A DNA stretch of 64,000 nucleotides, taken from Comamonas testosteroni TK102. GTDB taxonomy: Bacteria > Pseudomonadota > Gammaproteobacteria > Burkholderiales > Burkholderiaceae_C. This document shows, one piece after another, positions 1 to 10,784 of this stretch. The notes under the pieces are model-generated. The model ran no database searches. It was not told where the DNA came from and saw nothing but the letters and a program-made list of their open reading frames with translations. The stretch spans positions 2,232,001 through 2,296,000 of the forward strand of contig NZ_CP006704.1 in NCBI RefSeq assembly GCF_000739375.1. The letters run 5' to 3'. The position numbers were made by a program, and so were the translations under genes. Numbering within the stretch: the first letter of the stretch is position 1; each line of letters opens with the position of its first letter.

Positions 1-417
1 CGTGGCTACAACATTGAATCCCTGACTGTCGCGCCAACCGAGGATCCCTCGCTGTCGCGCATGACCATCCTCACCACAGGTTCGGACGATGTGATCGAGC
101 AAATCACAAAGCACCTGAACCGACTGATTGAAGTGGTTAAAGTGGTGGACCTGACCGAAGGTGCTTACACCGAGCGCGAGCTGATGATGGTCAAGGTGCG
201 TGCCGTGGGCAAGGAGCGCGAGGAAATGAAGCGCATGGCGGACATCTTCCGCGGCCGCATCATCGACGTGACCGAAAAGAGCTACACCGTGGAGCTGACC
301 GGCGACCAGTCCAAGAACGACGCCTTCCTGCAAGCCATTGATCGCACTGCCATCCTTGAGACCGTTCGCACGGGCGCCTCGGGTATTGGCCGTGGCGAAC
401 GCATTCTGCGTGTCTAA
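1..417 (+). CDS. ilvN: Acetolactate synthase small (regulatory) subunit, 5' end outside window
   Basis: Regulatory subunit of acetohydroxyacid synthase, which makes acetolactate or acetohydroxybutyrate for Val/Leu/Ile synthesis and confers valine feedback control. The frame is open from the first base, so only the first roughly 24 codons of a ~163-residue protein are missing; 138 residues are visible. They include the end of the N-terminal ACT domain and the IlvN C-terminal domain, ending GASGIGRGERILRV, a typical IlvN tail. An internal ATG at 61 is not the start, because the family sequence continues upstream of it. ilvC follows 72 bp downstream on the same strand, consistent with an ilv(B)NC operon. 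Confidence 0.95.
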   Translation, partial: RGYNIESLTVAPTEDPSLSRMTILTTGSDDVIEQITKHLNRLIEVVKVVDLTEGAYTERELMMVKVRAVGKEREEMKRMADIFRGRIIDVTEKSYTVELTGDQSKNDAFLQAIDRTAILETVRTGASGIGRGERILRV

Positions 418-1506
<1,089 letters not shown>

Positions 1507-1553
1507 TGCAGGCAAGTCATTCGGCGCGAGCCGGATGACTGCGCCCGAGCAAG

Positions 1554-1579
1554 AGGCCACCTTCGAGGTGGCCTTTTTT
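1554..1579 (+). terminator. Rho-independent terminator after ilvC
   Basis: A 9-bp perfect stem (AGGCCACCT 1554-1562 with AGGTGGCCT 1566-1574) with a 3-nt loop runs into a T tract. A second hairpin lies just upstream (1515-1525 with 1530-1540, GCGA loop) but lacks a T tract. Confidence 0.85.
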
Positions 1580-1705
1580 CATTCCGGATGCGATCTGTGT
1601 GGCGGGTACACTGGTGGCAGGGACATGGCCGTGATGACCATGCTTTAAATACTATCGTTTTAATAGCTGCATGCAATTGACATGCAAGCACTGGAGGTCT
1701 GTTTG

Positions 1706-2575
1706 ATGCAAAACAGCAATGATTCTGCCGATCTGAGTGGAATGCCGCGCAAGCCGCGCAAAGGCATTTATGTGCTGCCCAATCTGTTCACGCTGGCAGC
1801 GCTGTTTGGTGGTTTCTACGCCATCGTCATGGCCATGAACAACAAGTTCGAGCTGGCGGCCGTGGGCGTTTTCTGCGCCATGGTGCTCGATAGCCTGGAC
1901 GGGCGCGTGGCGCGCATGACGCACACGCAAAGCGCGTTCGGCGAGCAGATGGACTCGCTCTCGGACATGGTGTCCTTCGGTGCCGCGCCCGCGTTGATTG
2001 CTTATGAATGGGCCCTGCGTCCCCTGGGGCGCTGGGGCTGGATTGCCGCTTTTGTCTATTGCGCCTGCGCGGCATTGCGCCTGGCTCGCTTCAACGTGAA
2101 TACGGCCGTGGTGGACAAGCGCTACTTCCAGGGCATGCCTTCGCCTGCGGCAGCGGCCCTGGTGGCGGGCTTTATCTGGCTGACCAGTGCGCTGATGGTT
2201 TCCCATCGCGATGTGCCCATCTTCGGCGATGTGATTTCCTGGTTCGGCGGCTATCCCACGGACAGGGCAGATCTGTCCTGGATCATGTTCGCCATCACGC
2301 TGTTCGCGGGCCTGACCATGGTCACGAATATTCCCTATTACAGCTTCAAGGACATCGGTGGCGCCAAGAGCATGCCCTTTGTCTCGCTGGTGGTGGTGGC
2401 GCTGCTGATGGCCGTGGTCAGCATCGAGCCTGCAACCATGCTGTTCCTGGTGTTTGTCGGCTACTCGGTCTCGGGCTATGTGATCTATGTCTGGCGCCGT
2501 GCCAAGGGTGAGCAGGTGAGCATCGTCGCCACCTCCAAGGACGAGCCCGACGAGCGGGGCCTGCACGACGATTGA
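1706..2575 (+). CDS. pssA: CDP-diacylglycerol--serine O-phosphatidyltransferase
   Basis: Integral membrane enzyme that makes phosphatidylserine, the precursor of phosphatidylethanolamine; psd at 44.9 kb performs the next step. The CDP-alcohol phosphotransferase signature DG..AR........G...D...D is complete (residues about 65-87). Several hydrophobic segments follow, for a total of 289 residues. ATG 1706 is chosen because GGAGG at 1693-1697 sits 8 nt upstream; an in-frame ATG at 1682 lacks such a site. The gene lies between ilvC and the leu leader. Confidence 0.93.
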   Translation: MQNSNDSADLSGMPRKPRKGIYVLPNLFTLAALFGGFYAIVMAMNNKFELAAVGVFCAMVLDSLDGRVARMTHTQSAFGEQMDSLSDMVSFGAAPALIAYEWALRPLGRWGWIAAFVYCACAALRLARFNVNTAVVDKRYFQGMPSPAAAALVAGFIWLTSALMVSHRDVPIFGDVISWFGGYPTDRADLSWIMFAITLFAGLTMVTNIPYYSFKDIGGAKSMPFVSLVVVALLMAVVSIEPATMLFLVFVGYSVSGYVIYVWRRAKGEQVSIVATSKDEPDERGLHDD

Positions 2576-2632
2576 AATCGTCGCCGAAAAAATCCTGGCC
2601 CTGTCAACTTTTCTTGTGTTAAAGTGAGCCGC

Positions 2633-2686
2633 ATGCAAAACCTGTCGCTAGCTCTACTACTAATGTCCAACGGGCAGAGAAAGTAG
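2633..2686 (+). CDS. leuL: Leucine operon leader peptide (17 residues)
   Basis: A short frame ATG 2633 to TAG 2686 encodes MQNLSLALLLMSNGQRK. Five of 17 residues are leucine and four of these use CTA (2648, 2654, 2657, 2660), a codon that is rare in this GC-rich DNA where CTG dominates. It stops about 30 nt before a terminator hairpin and 120 nt before leuA. That is the layout of a leader peptide whose ribosome stalls when charged tRNA-Leu is scarce. The function is inferred from sequence and layout. Confidence 0.85.
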   Translation: MQNLSLALLLMSNGQRK

Positions 2687-2745
2687 CGCGCGCGTACAAA
2701 CACACCCTACTTGGCGGCCCGTAGCATCAGCGACGGGCCGTTTTT
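2648..2745 (+). promoter_or_regulatory. Transcription attenuator with alternative pairings upstream of leuA
   Basis: Three mutually exclusive pairings can be traced. Terminator: CGGCCCGT 2715-2722 with ACGGGCCG 2733-2740, then TTTTT. Antiterminator: nested stems ACGGGC 2670-2675 with GCCCGT 2717-2722 and AAGTAG 2681-2686 with CTACTT 2707-2712, which sequester the terminator's left arm. Competing pairing: CTACT in the Leu codons (2654-2661) with AGTAG 2682-2686. Stalling on CTA codons would free the antiterminator strand, while a ribosome at the stop codon would cover it and let the terminator form. Confidence 0.8.
2715..2745 (+). terminator. Attenuator terminator hairpin of the leu leader
   Basis: A perfect 8-bp GC-rich stem (2715-2722 with 2733-2740), 10-nt loop and five T residues, located between the leader peptide stop and leuA. 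Confidence 0.85.
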
Positions 2746-2806
2746 GCTTTTGGGCGTCGCTGGAGCTGGGTTCAATTTCCTCTAATTTCGACTAAAGAGA
2801 CTCACC

Positions 2807-4480
2807 ATGTTGCAAAACCCTTCCACCAAATACCGCGCTTTCGCCCCCGTGCGTCTGACCGATCGCACCTGGCCCGACGCGGTCATCACCAAGCCTCCGG
2901 TCTGGTGCAGCGTGGATCTGCGTGACGGCAACCAGGCCCTGATCGAGCCCATGGACATCGAGCGCAAGGTGCGCATGTTCGAGCAACTGGTGAAGATCGG
3001 TTTCAAGGAAATCGAAGTCGGCTTTCCTTCGGCCTCGCAGATCGAGTTCGACTTCATGCGCAAGCTCATCGAGGAAAACCGCATTCCCGACGACGTGACC
3101 GTGCAGGTGCTGACCCAGGCGCGTGAGCATCTGATTCGCCGCACTTTCGAAGCGCTCGAAGGTGTGCCCCGCGCGATTGTCCATCTCTACAACGCCACGG
3201 CTCCGGTGATGCGCCGTGTGGTGCTGAACATGAGTGAAGACGAGATTGTGGAGCTGGCGGTGACCAATGCGCGGATGTTCAAGGACATTGCGGCCCAGCA
3301 CCCCCAGACCAAATGGACCTTCCAGTACTCGCCCGAAATGTATTCGGACACCGAGCTGGAGTTCTCCAAGCGCGTGATCGACGCCGTCACCGATGTCTGG
3401 CAGCCCACGCCCGAGAACAAGTGCATCATCAATCTGCCCACCACCGTGGAGCATTCCACGCCCAATATCTTTGCCGACATGGTGGAGTGGACGCATCGCA
3501 ACATCAAGCGCCGCGACAGCGTGGTGATCTCGGTCCATCCGCATAACGACCGCGGCACGGGAACGGCGGCTGCCGAGTTGTCCCTGATGGCCGGCGCGGA
3601 CCGTCTGGAAGGCTGTCTGTTCGGCAACGGCGAGCGCACCGGCAATCTGGACGTAGTGAATGTGGCGCTCAATATGTACATCCAGGGCGTGAACCCGGGC
3701 CTGGATTTCTCCGACATCGACGATATCCGCGCAACGGTCGAGCATTGCAACCAGTTGCCCGTGCATCCTCGTCATCCTTACGTGGGTGACTTGGTCTACA
3801 CCTCCTTCTCCGGCTCTCACCAGGATGCCATCAAGAAGGCTTTCGCCGCCCACAAGGAAGGCGATATCTGGGATATGCCCTATCTGCCCATCGATCCCAA
3901 GGACCTGGGGCGCAGCTATGAAGCAGTGATTCGCGTGAACAGCCAGTCGGGCAAGGGCGGCATTGCCTATCTGCTCGAGAGCGAGTACGGGCTTCAGCTG
4001 CCCCGCCGCCTGCAGATCGAATTCAGCCAGGTCGTGCAGCGCGAGATGGATGCCAGCGGCAAGGAATTGTCGGCTGCGGATCTGTGGGAGCTGTTCCAGC
4101 GCGAATATGGCGTCAATACCGTCAAGGCACCTCAGTATCGCCTGAGCGAAGCCGATGGTGTGGTCAATATGACGTCCGAGATCGAGATCGCCGGAGAGAA
4201 GGTCTTTTTGGAAGGCGAAGGTACGGGCCCCATTGATGCCTTTGTTCAGGCGCTGTCGGCTGAACTCGGCCGCAATGTGCGTGTGCTCAACTATGCCGAG
4301 CATGCGATTGGCGAAGGTGCGAATGCCAAGGCGATTGCCTATGTGGAACTGCGCGTGGACGATGCTCAGGTCTGCTACGGCGTAGGGGTGGATGCCAATA
4401 TCGTTTCCGCCTCGTTGCGCGCCATCATCTCAGGAGTGCAGCGCGTTACCGCTGTCGCTGAAGAGGCGGTAGCTGCTTAA
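2807..4480 (+). CDS. leuA: 2-isopropylmalate synthase, long (yeast/actinobacterial) type
   Basis: Condenses acetyl-CoA with 2-oxoisovalerate, the first committed step of leucine synthesis. At 557 residues it is of the long type, beginning with the characteristic [17 protein letters not shown] segment. The TIM barrel has the DLRDGNQ metal/substrate motif near residue 37 and the HPHNDRGTG metal-binding motif near residue 245. The last ~130 residues form the LeuA allosteric dimer domain for leucine feedback. ATG 2807 follows the leu leader and attenuator. A second synthase of the other type follows, which makes this the leucine-attenuated copy. Confidence 0.93.
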   Translation: MLQNPSTKYRAFAPVRLTDRTWPDAVITKPPVWCSVDLRDGNQALIEPMDIERKVRMFEQLVKIGFKEIEVGFPSASQIEFDFMRKLIEENRIPDDVTVQVLTQAREHLIRRTFEALEGVPRAIVHLYNATAPVMRRVVLNMSEDEIVELAVTNARMFKDIAAQHPQTKWTFQYSPEMYSDTELEFSKRVIDAVTDVWQPTPENKCIINLPTTVEHSTPNIFADMVEWTHRNIKRRDSVVISVHPHNDRGTGTAAAELSLMAGADRLEGCLFGNGERTGNLDVVNVALNMYIQGVNPGLDFSDIDDIRATVEHCNQLPVHPRHPYVGDLVYTSFSGSHQDAIKKAFAAHKEGDIWDMPYLPIDPKDLGRSYEAVIRVNSQSGKGGIAYLLESEYGLQLPRRLQIEFSQVVQREMDASGKELSAADLWELFQREYGVNTVKAPQYRLSEADGVVNMTSEIEIAGEKVFLEGEGTGPIDAFVQALSAELGRNVRVLNYAEHAIGEGANAKAIAYVELRVDDAQVCYGVGVDANIVSASLRAIISGVQRVTAVAEEAVAA

Positions 4481-4487
4481 AAGGTTC

Positions 4488-4522
4488 AAAGCCGGTGTCG
4501 CCAAAAGCGCACCGGCTTTTTT
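4488..4522 (+). terminator. Terminator after the first leuA
   Basis: A 10-bp stem (AAAGCCGGTG 4488-4497 with CACCGGCTTT 4510-4519) runs into six T residues. It separates the two 2-isopropylmalate synthase genes transcriptionally. Confidence 0.85.
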
Positions 4523-4583
4523 GTCGGCAATCCTCCAGTCAAAACAGGCGTCTACCGGCGCCATCACATAGAGAGTCCCCACC

Positions 4584-6122
4584 ATGTCCGATCAGCTCAT
4601 TATTTTCGACACCACCTTGCGTGACGGCGAGCAATCGCCCGGCGCTTCCATGACGCGCGATGAAAAGCTGCGCATTGCCCGTCAGCTGGAGCGTCTGAAA
4701 GTCGATGTGATCGAGGCAGGGTTTGCTGCAGCATCCAATGGAGACTTCGAGTCCATCCAGGCCATTGCACGTGCCATCAAGGACTCCACGGTCTGCTCGC
4801 TTTCCCGCGCCAACGACCGCGACATCGCGCGTGCGGCAGAGTCGTTGAAGGGGGCCAACCGCGCTCGCATTCACACCTTCATCGCCACCAGTCCGCTGCA
4901 TATGGAGAAAAAGCTGCGCATGACGCCCGAGCAGGTGCTGGAGCAGGCCAAGCAGGCAGTGCGCTTCGGGCGCAATCTCATCGAAGACATCGAGTTCAGC
5001 GCGGAGGATGGCTATCGCAGCGAACCCGATTTTCTGGCGCGTGTGATCGAGGCGGTCATCAAGGAAGGCGCAACCACCATCAACGTGCCCGACACCGTGG
5101 GCTATGCGATTCCCGAGCTCTATGGTGAATTCATTCGCAACCTGCGCGAGCGCGTGCCCAACAGCGACAAGGCTGTCTGGTCCGTGCATTGTCACAACGA
5201 CCTGGGCATGGCGGTTGCCAATTCGCTGGCGGGCGTGAAGATCGGCGGCGCGCGGCAGATCGAGTGCACCGTCAACGGTCTGGGCGAGCGCGCGGGTAAC
5301 TGCTCACTTGAAGAAGTGGTCATGGCCATCAAGACGCGCAAGGACTATTTCGGGCTGGAGGTGAATATCGATACCCAGCACATCGTGGCCGCCAGCCGCC
5401 TGGTCAGCCAGACCACGGGCTTCGTGGTGCAGCCCAACAAGGCGGTGGTGGGAGCCAATGCCTTTGCCCATGCCTCCGGCATTCATCAGGATGGCGTGCT
5501 CAAGGCGCGTGATACCTACGAAATCATGCGTGCCGAGGATGTGGGCTGGGCGGCCAACAAGATCGTGCTGGGCAAACTCAGCGGTCGCAATGCCTTCAAG
5601 CAACGCCTGCAGGAGCTGGGGGTGGAGCTGGACAGCGAAGCGGCCATCAACCAGGCTTTCACGCGCTTCAAGGAACTCGCGGATCGCAAGAGCGAGATTT
5701 TTGACGAGGACATTCTGGCGCTGGTGAATGCTGAAGGCGCGGAGCATCAGGGCAATCAGTTCCAGTTCATTTCGCTGGCCCAGCAGAGTGAAACAGGTGA
5801 GCGCCCACATGCCAGCGTGGTCTTCAGCAATGCAGGCCGGGAAATCAAGGCCAGCTCAGAGGGCAATGGTCCGGTCGATGCCTCGTTCAAGGCCATCGAG
5901 TCCGAAGTCAAGAGCGGTGCCGAAATGGTGCTGTATTCCGTCAATGCCATCAGCGGCTCAACCGAGAGTCAGGGCGAGGTGACGGTGCGCCTGCAACGCA
6001 GTGGTCGCGTCGTCAACGGAGTGGGTGCTGACCCCGACATTGTGGTCGCATCGGCCAAGGCTTACCTGAGCGCTTTGAACAAATTGCATAGCAATCAGGA
6101 AGTTGTTGCAGCACAAGGTTGA
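4584..6122 (+). CDS. leuA: 2-isopropylmalate synthase, LeuA type 1
   Basis: A second 2-isopropylmalate synthase, 512 residues, of the short bacterial type. It begins [18 protein letters not shown] (catalytic Arg/Asp segment), has the HCHNDLGMA metal motif near residue 206, the GLGERAGN and [11 protein letters not shown] segments, and a C-terminal LeuA regulatory domain. ATG 4584 follows a weak GAGAG. It lies behind its own upstream terminator and no leader peptide is visible, so it is probably regulated separately from its neighbour. Citramalate or homocitrate synthase is possible but the motifs favour 2-isopropylmalate synthase. Confidence 0.88.
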   Translation: MSDQLIIFDTTLRDGEQSPGASMTRDEKLRIARQLERLKVDVIEAGFAAASNGDFESIQAIARAIKDSTVCSLSRANDRDIARAAESLKGANRARIHTFIATSPLHMEKKLRMTPEQVLEQAKQAVRFGRNLIEDIEFSAEDGYRSEPDFLARVIEAVIKEGATTINVPDTVGYAIPELYGEFIRNLRERVPNSDKAVWSVHCHNDLGMAVANSLAGVKIGGARQIECTVNGLGERAGNCSLEEVVMAIKTRKDYFGLEVNIDTQHIVAASRLVSQTTGFVVQPNKAVVGANAFAHASGIHQDGVLKARDTYEIMRAEDVGWAANKIVLGKLSGRNAFKQRLQELGVELDSEAAINQAFTRFKELADRKSEIFDEDILALVNAEGAEHQGNQFQFISLAQQSETGERPHASVVFSNAGREIKASSEGNGPVDASFKAIESEVKSGAEMVLYSVNAISGSTESQGEVTVRLQRSGRVVNGVGADPDIVVASAKAYLSALNKLHSNQEVVAAQG

Positions 6123-6156
6123 CTGCTGGATTTATAATTTCACTCAGATTATCGAG

Positions 6157-6194
6157 AAGGTTGTGCAAGTGCTTGTCACTGCACAACTTTTTTG
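6157..6194 (+). terminator. Terminator after the second leuA
   Basis: The stem GTTGTGCA 6160-6167 with TGCACAAC 6180-6187 is extended by GTG/CAC after a one-base bulge and ends in six T residues. Confidence 0.8.
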
Positions 6195-6234
6195 ATTGAA
6201 TTAAATCCTTACACCTTGTTGTCTGGAGTATCGC

Positions 6235-7443
6235 ATGCAGCTGCTGCGTCCATTTCGCCTTGCAAAACTCACCCAGGTGGTGTCTTTGGCTCTGTTGAGC
6301 TGCGCTCTGGCTGCTCCGGCAGCGCATGCGGCGGCGCCCAAAAAAGACTCCAAAAAGCCAGTGGCTGCTGCGGCTGCGACCAAGAAGGCAGCCAAGGAGC
6401 CCGCTGGCAAGGTTCGTGCTGCAGCGCAGCCCAAAGGCGCAAAGGTCGCCAAGGGCAAGCCCGAAAAGGCGGACGCCAAGCTTGCAAGCAGGAAGGGCGG
6501 CAAGTCTGTTCTAGCGGCCAAGGCCGAGAGAGAAGAGAAGACTGGCGGCAAGAAGCGTCTGGCCAGGGCAGGAGCTGCCGGCGTTGCGGTGGCGGCAGCT
6601 GCCACGGCAGTCGAGCCCGCGCGCCTGTCCTATGGGCAGATGGCGGGTCTTCACTCCGTCTCGGACCCTCTGGATCTGCAAAGCAGCGTGGCTTATGTGA
6701 TCGACCAGGACACGCATGAGGTGCTGCTGAGCAAGAACGATCAGGCCGTGTTGCCGATTGCTTCGCTGACCAAGCTCATGACCGGTCTGCTGATCTCCCA
6801 GGCTCGTCTGCCCATGGACGAGATGATCACCATCACGCAGGACGATGTGGATACCGAAAAGCACAGCAGCTCCCGTCTGCGTGTCGGCACCACCTTGACG
6901 CGTGCCGAGATGATGCATCTGGCGCTGATGTCCAGCGAGAACCGTGCTGCCCATGCCCTGGGACGCACCTATCCTGGCGGTCTGTCGCAGTTTGTGCAGC
7001 TGATGAACTCCAAGGCGCTGCAGCTGGGGATGAAGGACACGCGCTATGTGGAGCCCACCGGCCTGTCCAGCAGCAACCAGTCCAGCGCACGCGATCTGGC
7101 ACGTCTGGTGGCAGTGGCACATGCGGATCCGCTGATGCGCGAATACTCCACATCGCCGGGTTACGAAGTGGCCGTGGGTCGTCGCACGCTGCAGTTCAAC
7201 AATACCAACCGCCTGGTCAAGAGCGACAACTGGGATATCGGCCTGCAAAAGACCGGCTATATTTCCGAAGCCGGACGCTGCCTCGTGATGCAAGCCCATG
7301 TGGCCGGCCGCAAGCTGATCATGGTGTTCCTGGATTCGGCAGGCAAGTTCAGTCGTCTGGCCGATGCCGAGCGCGTGCGCCACTGGATGGAAAGCAAGGG
7401 TCCCACGGCCAGCAACACGATTGCCAGCCGTATCAGGGGATAA
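6235..7443 (+). CDS. pbpG: D-alanyl-D-alanine endopeptidase / PBP7-like serine hydrolase
   Basis: Periplasmic peptidase S11 family protein (402 residues) that trims or opens peptidoglycan cross-links. A signal peptide occupies residues 1-33, ending AAPAAHAA. Residues 34-125 are a low-complexity Lys/Ala-rich linker, a common spacer in Comamonadaceae homologues that may bind the wall. The catalytic motifs are complete: SLTK 177-180, SEN 234-236 and KTG 339-341. There is no C-terminal amphipathic anchor like that of PBP5/6, which favours PBP7/8 over carboxypeptidase. Flanking terminators suggest a single-gene unit. Confidence 0.88.
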   Translation: MQLLRPFRLAKLTQVVSLALLSCALAAPAAHAAAPKKDSKKPVAAAAATKKAAKEPAGKVRAAAQPKGAKVAKGKPEKADAKLASRKGGKSVLAAKAEREEKTGGKKRLARAGAAGVAVAAAATAVEPARLSYGQMAGLHSVSDPLDLQSSVAYVIDQDTHEVLLSKNDQAVLPIASLTKLMTGLLISQARLPMDEMITITQDDVDTEKHSSSRLRVGTTLTRAEMMHLALMSSENRAAHALGRTYPGGLSQFVQLMNSKALQLGMKDTRYVEPTGLSSSNQSSARDLARLVAVAHADPLMREYSTSPGYEVAVGRRTLQFNNTNRLVKSDNWDIGLQKTGYISEAGRCLVMQAHVAGRKLIMVFLDSAGKFSRLADAERVRHWMESKGPTASNTIASRIRG

Positions 7444-7472
7444 GCTGGCGCAAACCCAGCCTGTCACCGTCA

Positions 7473-7501
7473 AAAAGCGCTACCGAGGTAGCGCTTTTTT
7501 T
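7473..7501 (+). terminator. Terminator after pbpG
   Basis: The stem AGCGCTAC with GTAGCGCT (about 7476-7495) has a 4-nt loop, flanking A and T runs, and a T7 tail. Confidence 0.85.
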
Positions 7502-7577
7502 ATGGGACACGAACACAGCGGCCTGCCTTGTCTTTTGCCGGCGGTGCAATGTGCTGCGGCAGCTGGAGCGGGAAGAT

Positions 7578-8411
7578 TCAGCTGTGCTGGCTGCGGCTAT
7601 AGGGATTGGGGGCGGTCTGAGCGGTGGCAGGGCGTGTGCCGCTGAAACCCAGTGCCACGGAAATTTCCTGCACCGTGGCTTGCAGCCTGGGAGCCCAGCT
7701 TTCGTCAAGCCGGTCAGCGGGCGCCGATATCGACAGCCCGGCGATCAGCTTGTTCTGGTCGTCGTAGATGCCGGCGGCCATGCAGCGCACGCCCAGCTCC
7801 AGCTCTTCGTTGTCGCGGGCAATACCGTATTGGCGCACCTTGGCCAGCTCATGTTCCAGGTCGCCCAGCTGGGTGATGCTGAAATGGGTCTTGCCAGGCA
7901 GGCCGGTGCGCATGGCGTAGGCGCGTACCTGCTGGGAATCGTCGGCCGCCAGAAACAGCTTGCCGTTGGAGGTCAGATGCAAGGGAGCATGGCCGCCAAT
8001 GGCGCGTACCACCTGCATGCCGGAGCGCTCGCTGTAGGCGCGCTCGACATAGACAATCTCGTCGCCCTGACGCACGGACAGGCTGATGGGCTGCTGAATC
8101 TGCTTGTAGAGCTGTCGCATCGGCGAAAGCGCCACTTCGCGCACGTTCAGGCGGGCCTTGACCAGATTGCCCAGCTCCAGAAAACGCATGCCTAGGCGGT
8201 AGCTGCCCGATTCGGGGCGGTCCACAAAGCGGCCCAGTGCAAGATCATTGAGGATGCGGTGCGTGGTCGATGGATGCAGGCCCGTGCGTTCGCTGATCTC
8301 CTTCAAAGAAACCGCTTCCTCACGCGATGCCAGCACGTCGATCAACGTGAACATGCGTTCCAGAACCTGGACGCTGGGCTTTGCGGAGGCCGAGAGGTCG
8401 TCTTTTTTCAT
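7578..8411 (-). CDS. IclR-family transcriptional regulator
   Basis: 277 residues. The N-terminal winged helix (residues ~12-75) shows the IclR pattern, with the recognition helix around GLHPSTTHRILNDLALG. A C-terminal effector-binding GAF-like domain follows, including RAIGGHAPLHLTSNGKLFLA and a C-terminal GLSISAPADRL segment typical of the family. Such proteins usually control aromatic or short-chain acid catabolism. The adjacent genes (pbpG, bpt) give no hint of its target, so the ligand is unknown. Confidence 0.88.
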   Translation of the reverse strand: MKKDDLSASAKPSVQVLERMFTLIDVLASREEAVSLKEISERTGLHPSTTHRILNDLALGRFVDRPESGSYRLGMRFLELGNLVKARLNVREVALSPMRQLYKQIQQPISLSVRQGDEIVYVERAYSERSGMQVVRAIGGHAPLHLTSNGKLFLAADDSQQVRAYAMRTGLPGKTHFSITQLGDLEHELAKVRQYGIARDNEELELGVRCMAAGIYDDQNKLIAGLSISAPADRLDESWAPRLQATVQEISVALGFSGTRPATAQTAPNPYSRSQHS

Positions 8412-8509
8412 GCGTTGGAGATACTTTGCGGGATGAGGGCATTCTAGCGGTGCTGCAGCCGCGCAACCATCTCATCCGCTCATATATCCATGTGCTGCTT
8501 TTGGCGGCA

Positions 8510-9280
8510 TCACTCTTCAATTTGCGAGCGCACAATGCTTTGCCTGTCTATGCGTCGCCAAAGCTCACCCTGGCGGATCTCGTGGGGCAAAAAGCTGGCC
8601 TTGTAGCGCATCTTCTGGCTCTCGGAGATCCAGTAGCCCAGATAGACATAGGGCAGGTTCATGGCCTTGGCCTGCTGGATCTGCCACAGCACATTGAAGG
8701 TGCCGTAGCTGGCTTGGTCTTCGGGAGCGTAGAAGGTGTAGACCGCCGAGAGCCCGTCTTCCAGCACATCGAGAATTGAGAGCATCTTGAGTGTGCCCGG
8801 CTGTCCGTCCGCACCGGGCTCGCGAAACTCCACCAGCCGTGAGTTGACCCTGCTTTGCAGCAGAAACTGCGTGTACTGGTCGACGCTGTCGTTGTCCATG
8901 CCGCCGCCGCTGTGGCGATGCTGCTGGTAGCGCAGATAGAGCTGATAGTGCTCGTCGGAATAGTGCAGGCGCTGAATGGAGGCCACCAGCTGCCCGTGCT
9001 GTTTGGCAGCACGTCTCTGGCTGCGGCTGGGCCGGAACTCCTGCGCAAGAATTCGCAGCGGAACGCAGGCCTGGCAGCCGTCGCAATAGGGGCGATAGGT
9101 GAACATGCCACTGCGCCGGAAGCCCAGCGTGACCAGTTCCGAGTAGGTGGTGTTCTGGATCAGGTGGCTGGGCGTGGCGACCTGGGAGCGTGCCAGCCGG
9201 CCCGGCAGATAGCTGCAGGGATAGGCTGCCGTGGCGTAGAACTGCAGGGCATGTAGCGGGAGGTCGTTCGGGTGCGTCAT
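8510..9280 (-). CDS. bpt: Aspartate/glutamate leucyltransferase (arginyltransferase-like, Bpt)
   Basis: Transfers leucine from Leu-tRNA to N-terminal Asp/Glu, marking proteins for the bacterial N-end-rule pathway (ClpS/ClpAP). At 256 residues it has both domains: the N-terminal ATE domain with [20 protein letters not shown], whose cysteines are conserved, and the C-terminal ATE domain with [20 protein letters not shown] and the [14 protein letters not shown] signature. It is followed 28 bp later on the same strand by aat, wait order reversed on the map: aat (upstream in transcription) then bpt, forming an N-degron transferase pair. Confidence 0.92.
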   Translation of the reverse strand: MTHPNDLPLHALQFYATAAYPCSYLPGRLARSQVATPSHLIQNTTYSELVTLGFRRSGMFTYRPYCDGCQACVPLRILAQEFRPSRSQRRAAKQHGQLVASIQRLHYSDEHYQLYLRYQQHRHSGGGMDNDSVDQYTQFLLQSRVNSRLVEFREPGADGQPGTLKMLSILDVLEDGLSAVYTFYAPEDQASYGTFNVLWQIQQAKAMNLPYVYLGYWISESQKMRYKASFLPHEIRQGELWRRIDRQSIVRSQIEE

Positions 9281-9308
9281 GATCGGACTCGGCTGCAGAG
9301 GCGGTGCG

Positions 9309-10058
9309 TCAAGCCTCAGTATGGCTCAGCAACTGCTCCCAGTATATGGGTCTGAATTGCCACTGCATATCGGGCAGCTGCGACTGGGCTTGAACAGTCC
9401 GGGCAAATTGTGCCCTGGTGATCTCTCGTGCGCCCATGAAGGAAAGGTGCGCCGTGGCCTGCTGGCAGTCGATCTGCGGCACCTGATGAGCCCTGCACAG
9501 GGCCACCAGTGCCGACAGTGCAATCTTGGAGGCATCGGTCTGCAGTGCGAACATGGATTCGCCAAACACCGCCCTGCCCAGCGCTACGCAGTAAAGCCCG
9601 CCGACCAGCTGGCCGTCGATCCAGGTTTCCACGCTGTGTGCAGCCCCCTGCTGATGCAGTTCGGTATAGGCATCGATGATGCTCTGCACGATCCAGGTGC
9701 CGTTCTGTCCGTCGCGGGGGGTCTGGGCGCAATGCTGCATCACCGTGGCAAAAGCGCTGTCGATGCGGATTTCGCAGCCTGGATCGTCGCGAAACTTCTG
9801 CAGTCTCTTGCGCAGGCTGCGGTGCAGGCGGAACTCCTCGGGATGCAGAGCCATGCGTGGATTGGGGGACCACCAGAGCACGGGCTGGCCCTCGCTGAAC
9901 CAGGGGAATATTCCCTGGCTGTAAGCGGTACGAAGGCGGGCAGCATCCAGGGTGTTGCCGGCGGCCAGCAGCCCGGGAATGGGATCCCGCTCGCCCCAGG
10001 TCTGATCGATGGGAGGGAATTCTTGTTCGGGCTGCAGCCAGGGCAGGGAGTGCGTCAT
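9309..10058 (-). CDS. aat: Leucyl/phenylalanyl-tRNA--protein transferase
   Basis: Adds Leu or Phe from aminoacyl-tRNA to N-terminal Arg or Lys of proteins, generating degrons for ClpAPS. The 249 residues show the family hallmarks: FPP near the N-terminus, [39 protein letters not shown] and [16 protein letters not shown]. It lies 28 bp upstream of bpt in transcription order and is probably co-transcribed with it. Confidence 0.94.
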   Translation of the reverse strand: MTHSLPWLQPEQEFPPIDQTWGERDPIPGLLAAGNTLDAARLRTAYSQGIFPWFSEGQPVLWWSPNPRMALHPEEFRLHRSLRKRLQKFRDDPGCEIRIDSAFATVMQHCAQTPRDGQNGTWIVQSIIDAYTELHQQGAAHSVETWIDGQLVGGLYCVALGRAVFGESMFALQTDASKIALSALVALCRAHQVPQIDCQQATAHLSFMGAREITRAQFARTVQAQSQLPDMQWQFRPIYWEQLLSHTEA

Positions 10059-10167
10059 TGGCGGTGGAAATGGATGGACTGCCCCAAGTCTTGCACAGAC
10101 TGAAGCGGTTTTGCATGTCGCGGCACAAGGCCGGTGCTGGCGTAATCCCGTTGTCGGCGGCAGAAAT

Positions 10168-10197
10168 GAAAAAAGGCTTCCACAGGGAAGCCTTTTT
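10168..10197 (-). terminator. Terminator after efp (potentially bidirectional)
   Basis: The stem AAGGCTTCC 10173-10181 with GGAAGCCTT 10186-10194 has an ACAG loop. The minus-strand transcript (efp) reads into a run of T residues complementary to 10169-10174; a T5 run on the plus side could serve the other strand. Confidence 0.8.
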
Positions 10198-10229
10198 GTC
10201 GGGGAGCAGCTGCGGCAGCTGCAGCCACC

Positions 10230-10784
10230 TTACACGCGCTTGCGGTATTCGCCGGTACGGGTGTCGATTTCGATCTTGTCTTCTTGGGACACGAACAGGG
10301 GCACGGCCACTTCGAAGCCGGTAGCGATCTTGGCGGGCTTCAGAACCTTGCCGGAGGTATCGCCCTTGACGGCGGGCTCGGTCCAGGTGATTTCGCGCAC
10401 GATGGTGGTGGGCAGTTCGACGGAGATGGCCTTGCCGTCATAGAACACCACTTCGGCAGTCATGCCGTCTTCCAGGTAGTTCAGTGCGTCAGCCATGTTT
10501 TCGGCTTCGACTTCGTACTGGTTGAACTCTTCGTCCATCCACACGTACATGGGGTCGGCGAAGTAGGAGTAGGTGCAATCCTTCTTGTCCAGGATCACGT
10601 TGTCGATCTTGTCGTCGGCCTTGAACACGTTTTCCGTGCCGAAGTTGCCGATCAGGCTCTTGAGCTTCATGCGCACGGTAGCAGCGCCACGGCCGCCACG
10701 AGCGTATTCGGTCTTCAGAACGATCATGGGGTCCTTGCCGAACATGATCACATTGCCTGCGCGGATTTCTTGAGCGATTTTCAT
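10230..10784 (-). CDS. efp: Elongation factor P (Arg32 type)
   Basis: Rescues ribosomes stalled at polyproline. It has the full 184 residues and three OB-like domains. The residue at the tip of domain I is Arg32 (YARGGRGAA), the type rhamnosylated by EarP rather than lysylated by EpmA. This fits the earP gene located about 190 bp upstream on the same strand. The C-terminus [11 protein letters not shown] is typical. Confidence 0.97.
   Translation of the reverse strand: MKIAQEIRAGNVIMFGKDPMIVLKTEYARGGRGAATVRMKLKSLIGNFGTENVFKADDKIDNVILDKKDCTYSYFADPMYVWMDEEFNQYEVEAENMADALNYLEDGMTAEVVFYDGKAISVELPTTIVREITWTEPAVKGDTSGKVLKPAKIATGFEVAVPLFVSQEDKIEIDTRTGEYRKRV

Noticed and set aside
1515..1540. First hairpin after ilvC as the terminator
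   Set aside because: The stem is good but no T tract follows; the next hairpin at 1554-1579 has one.
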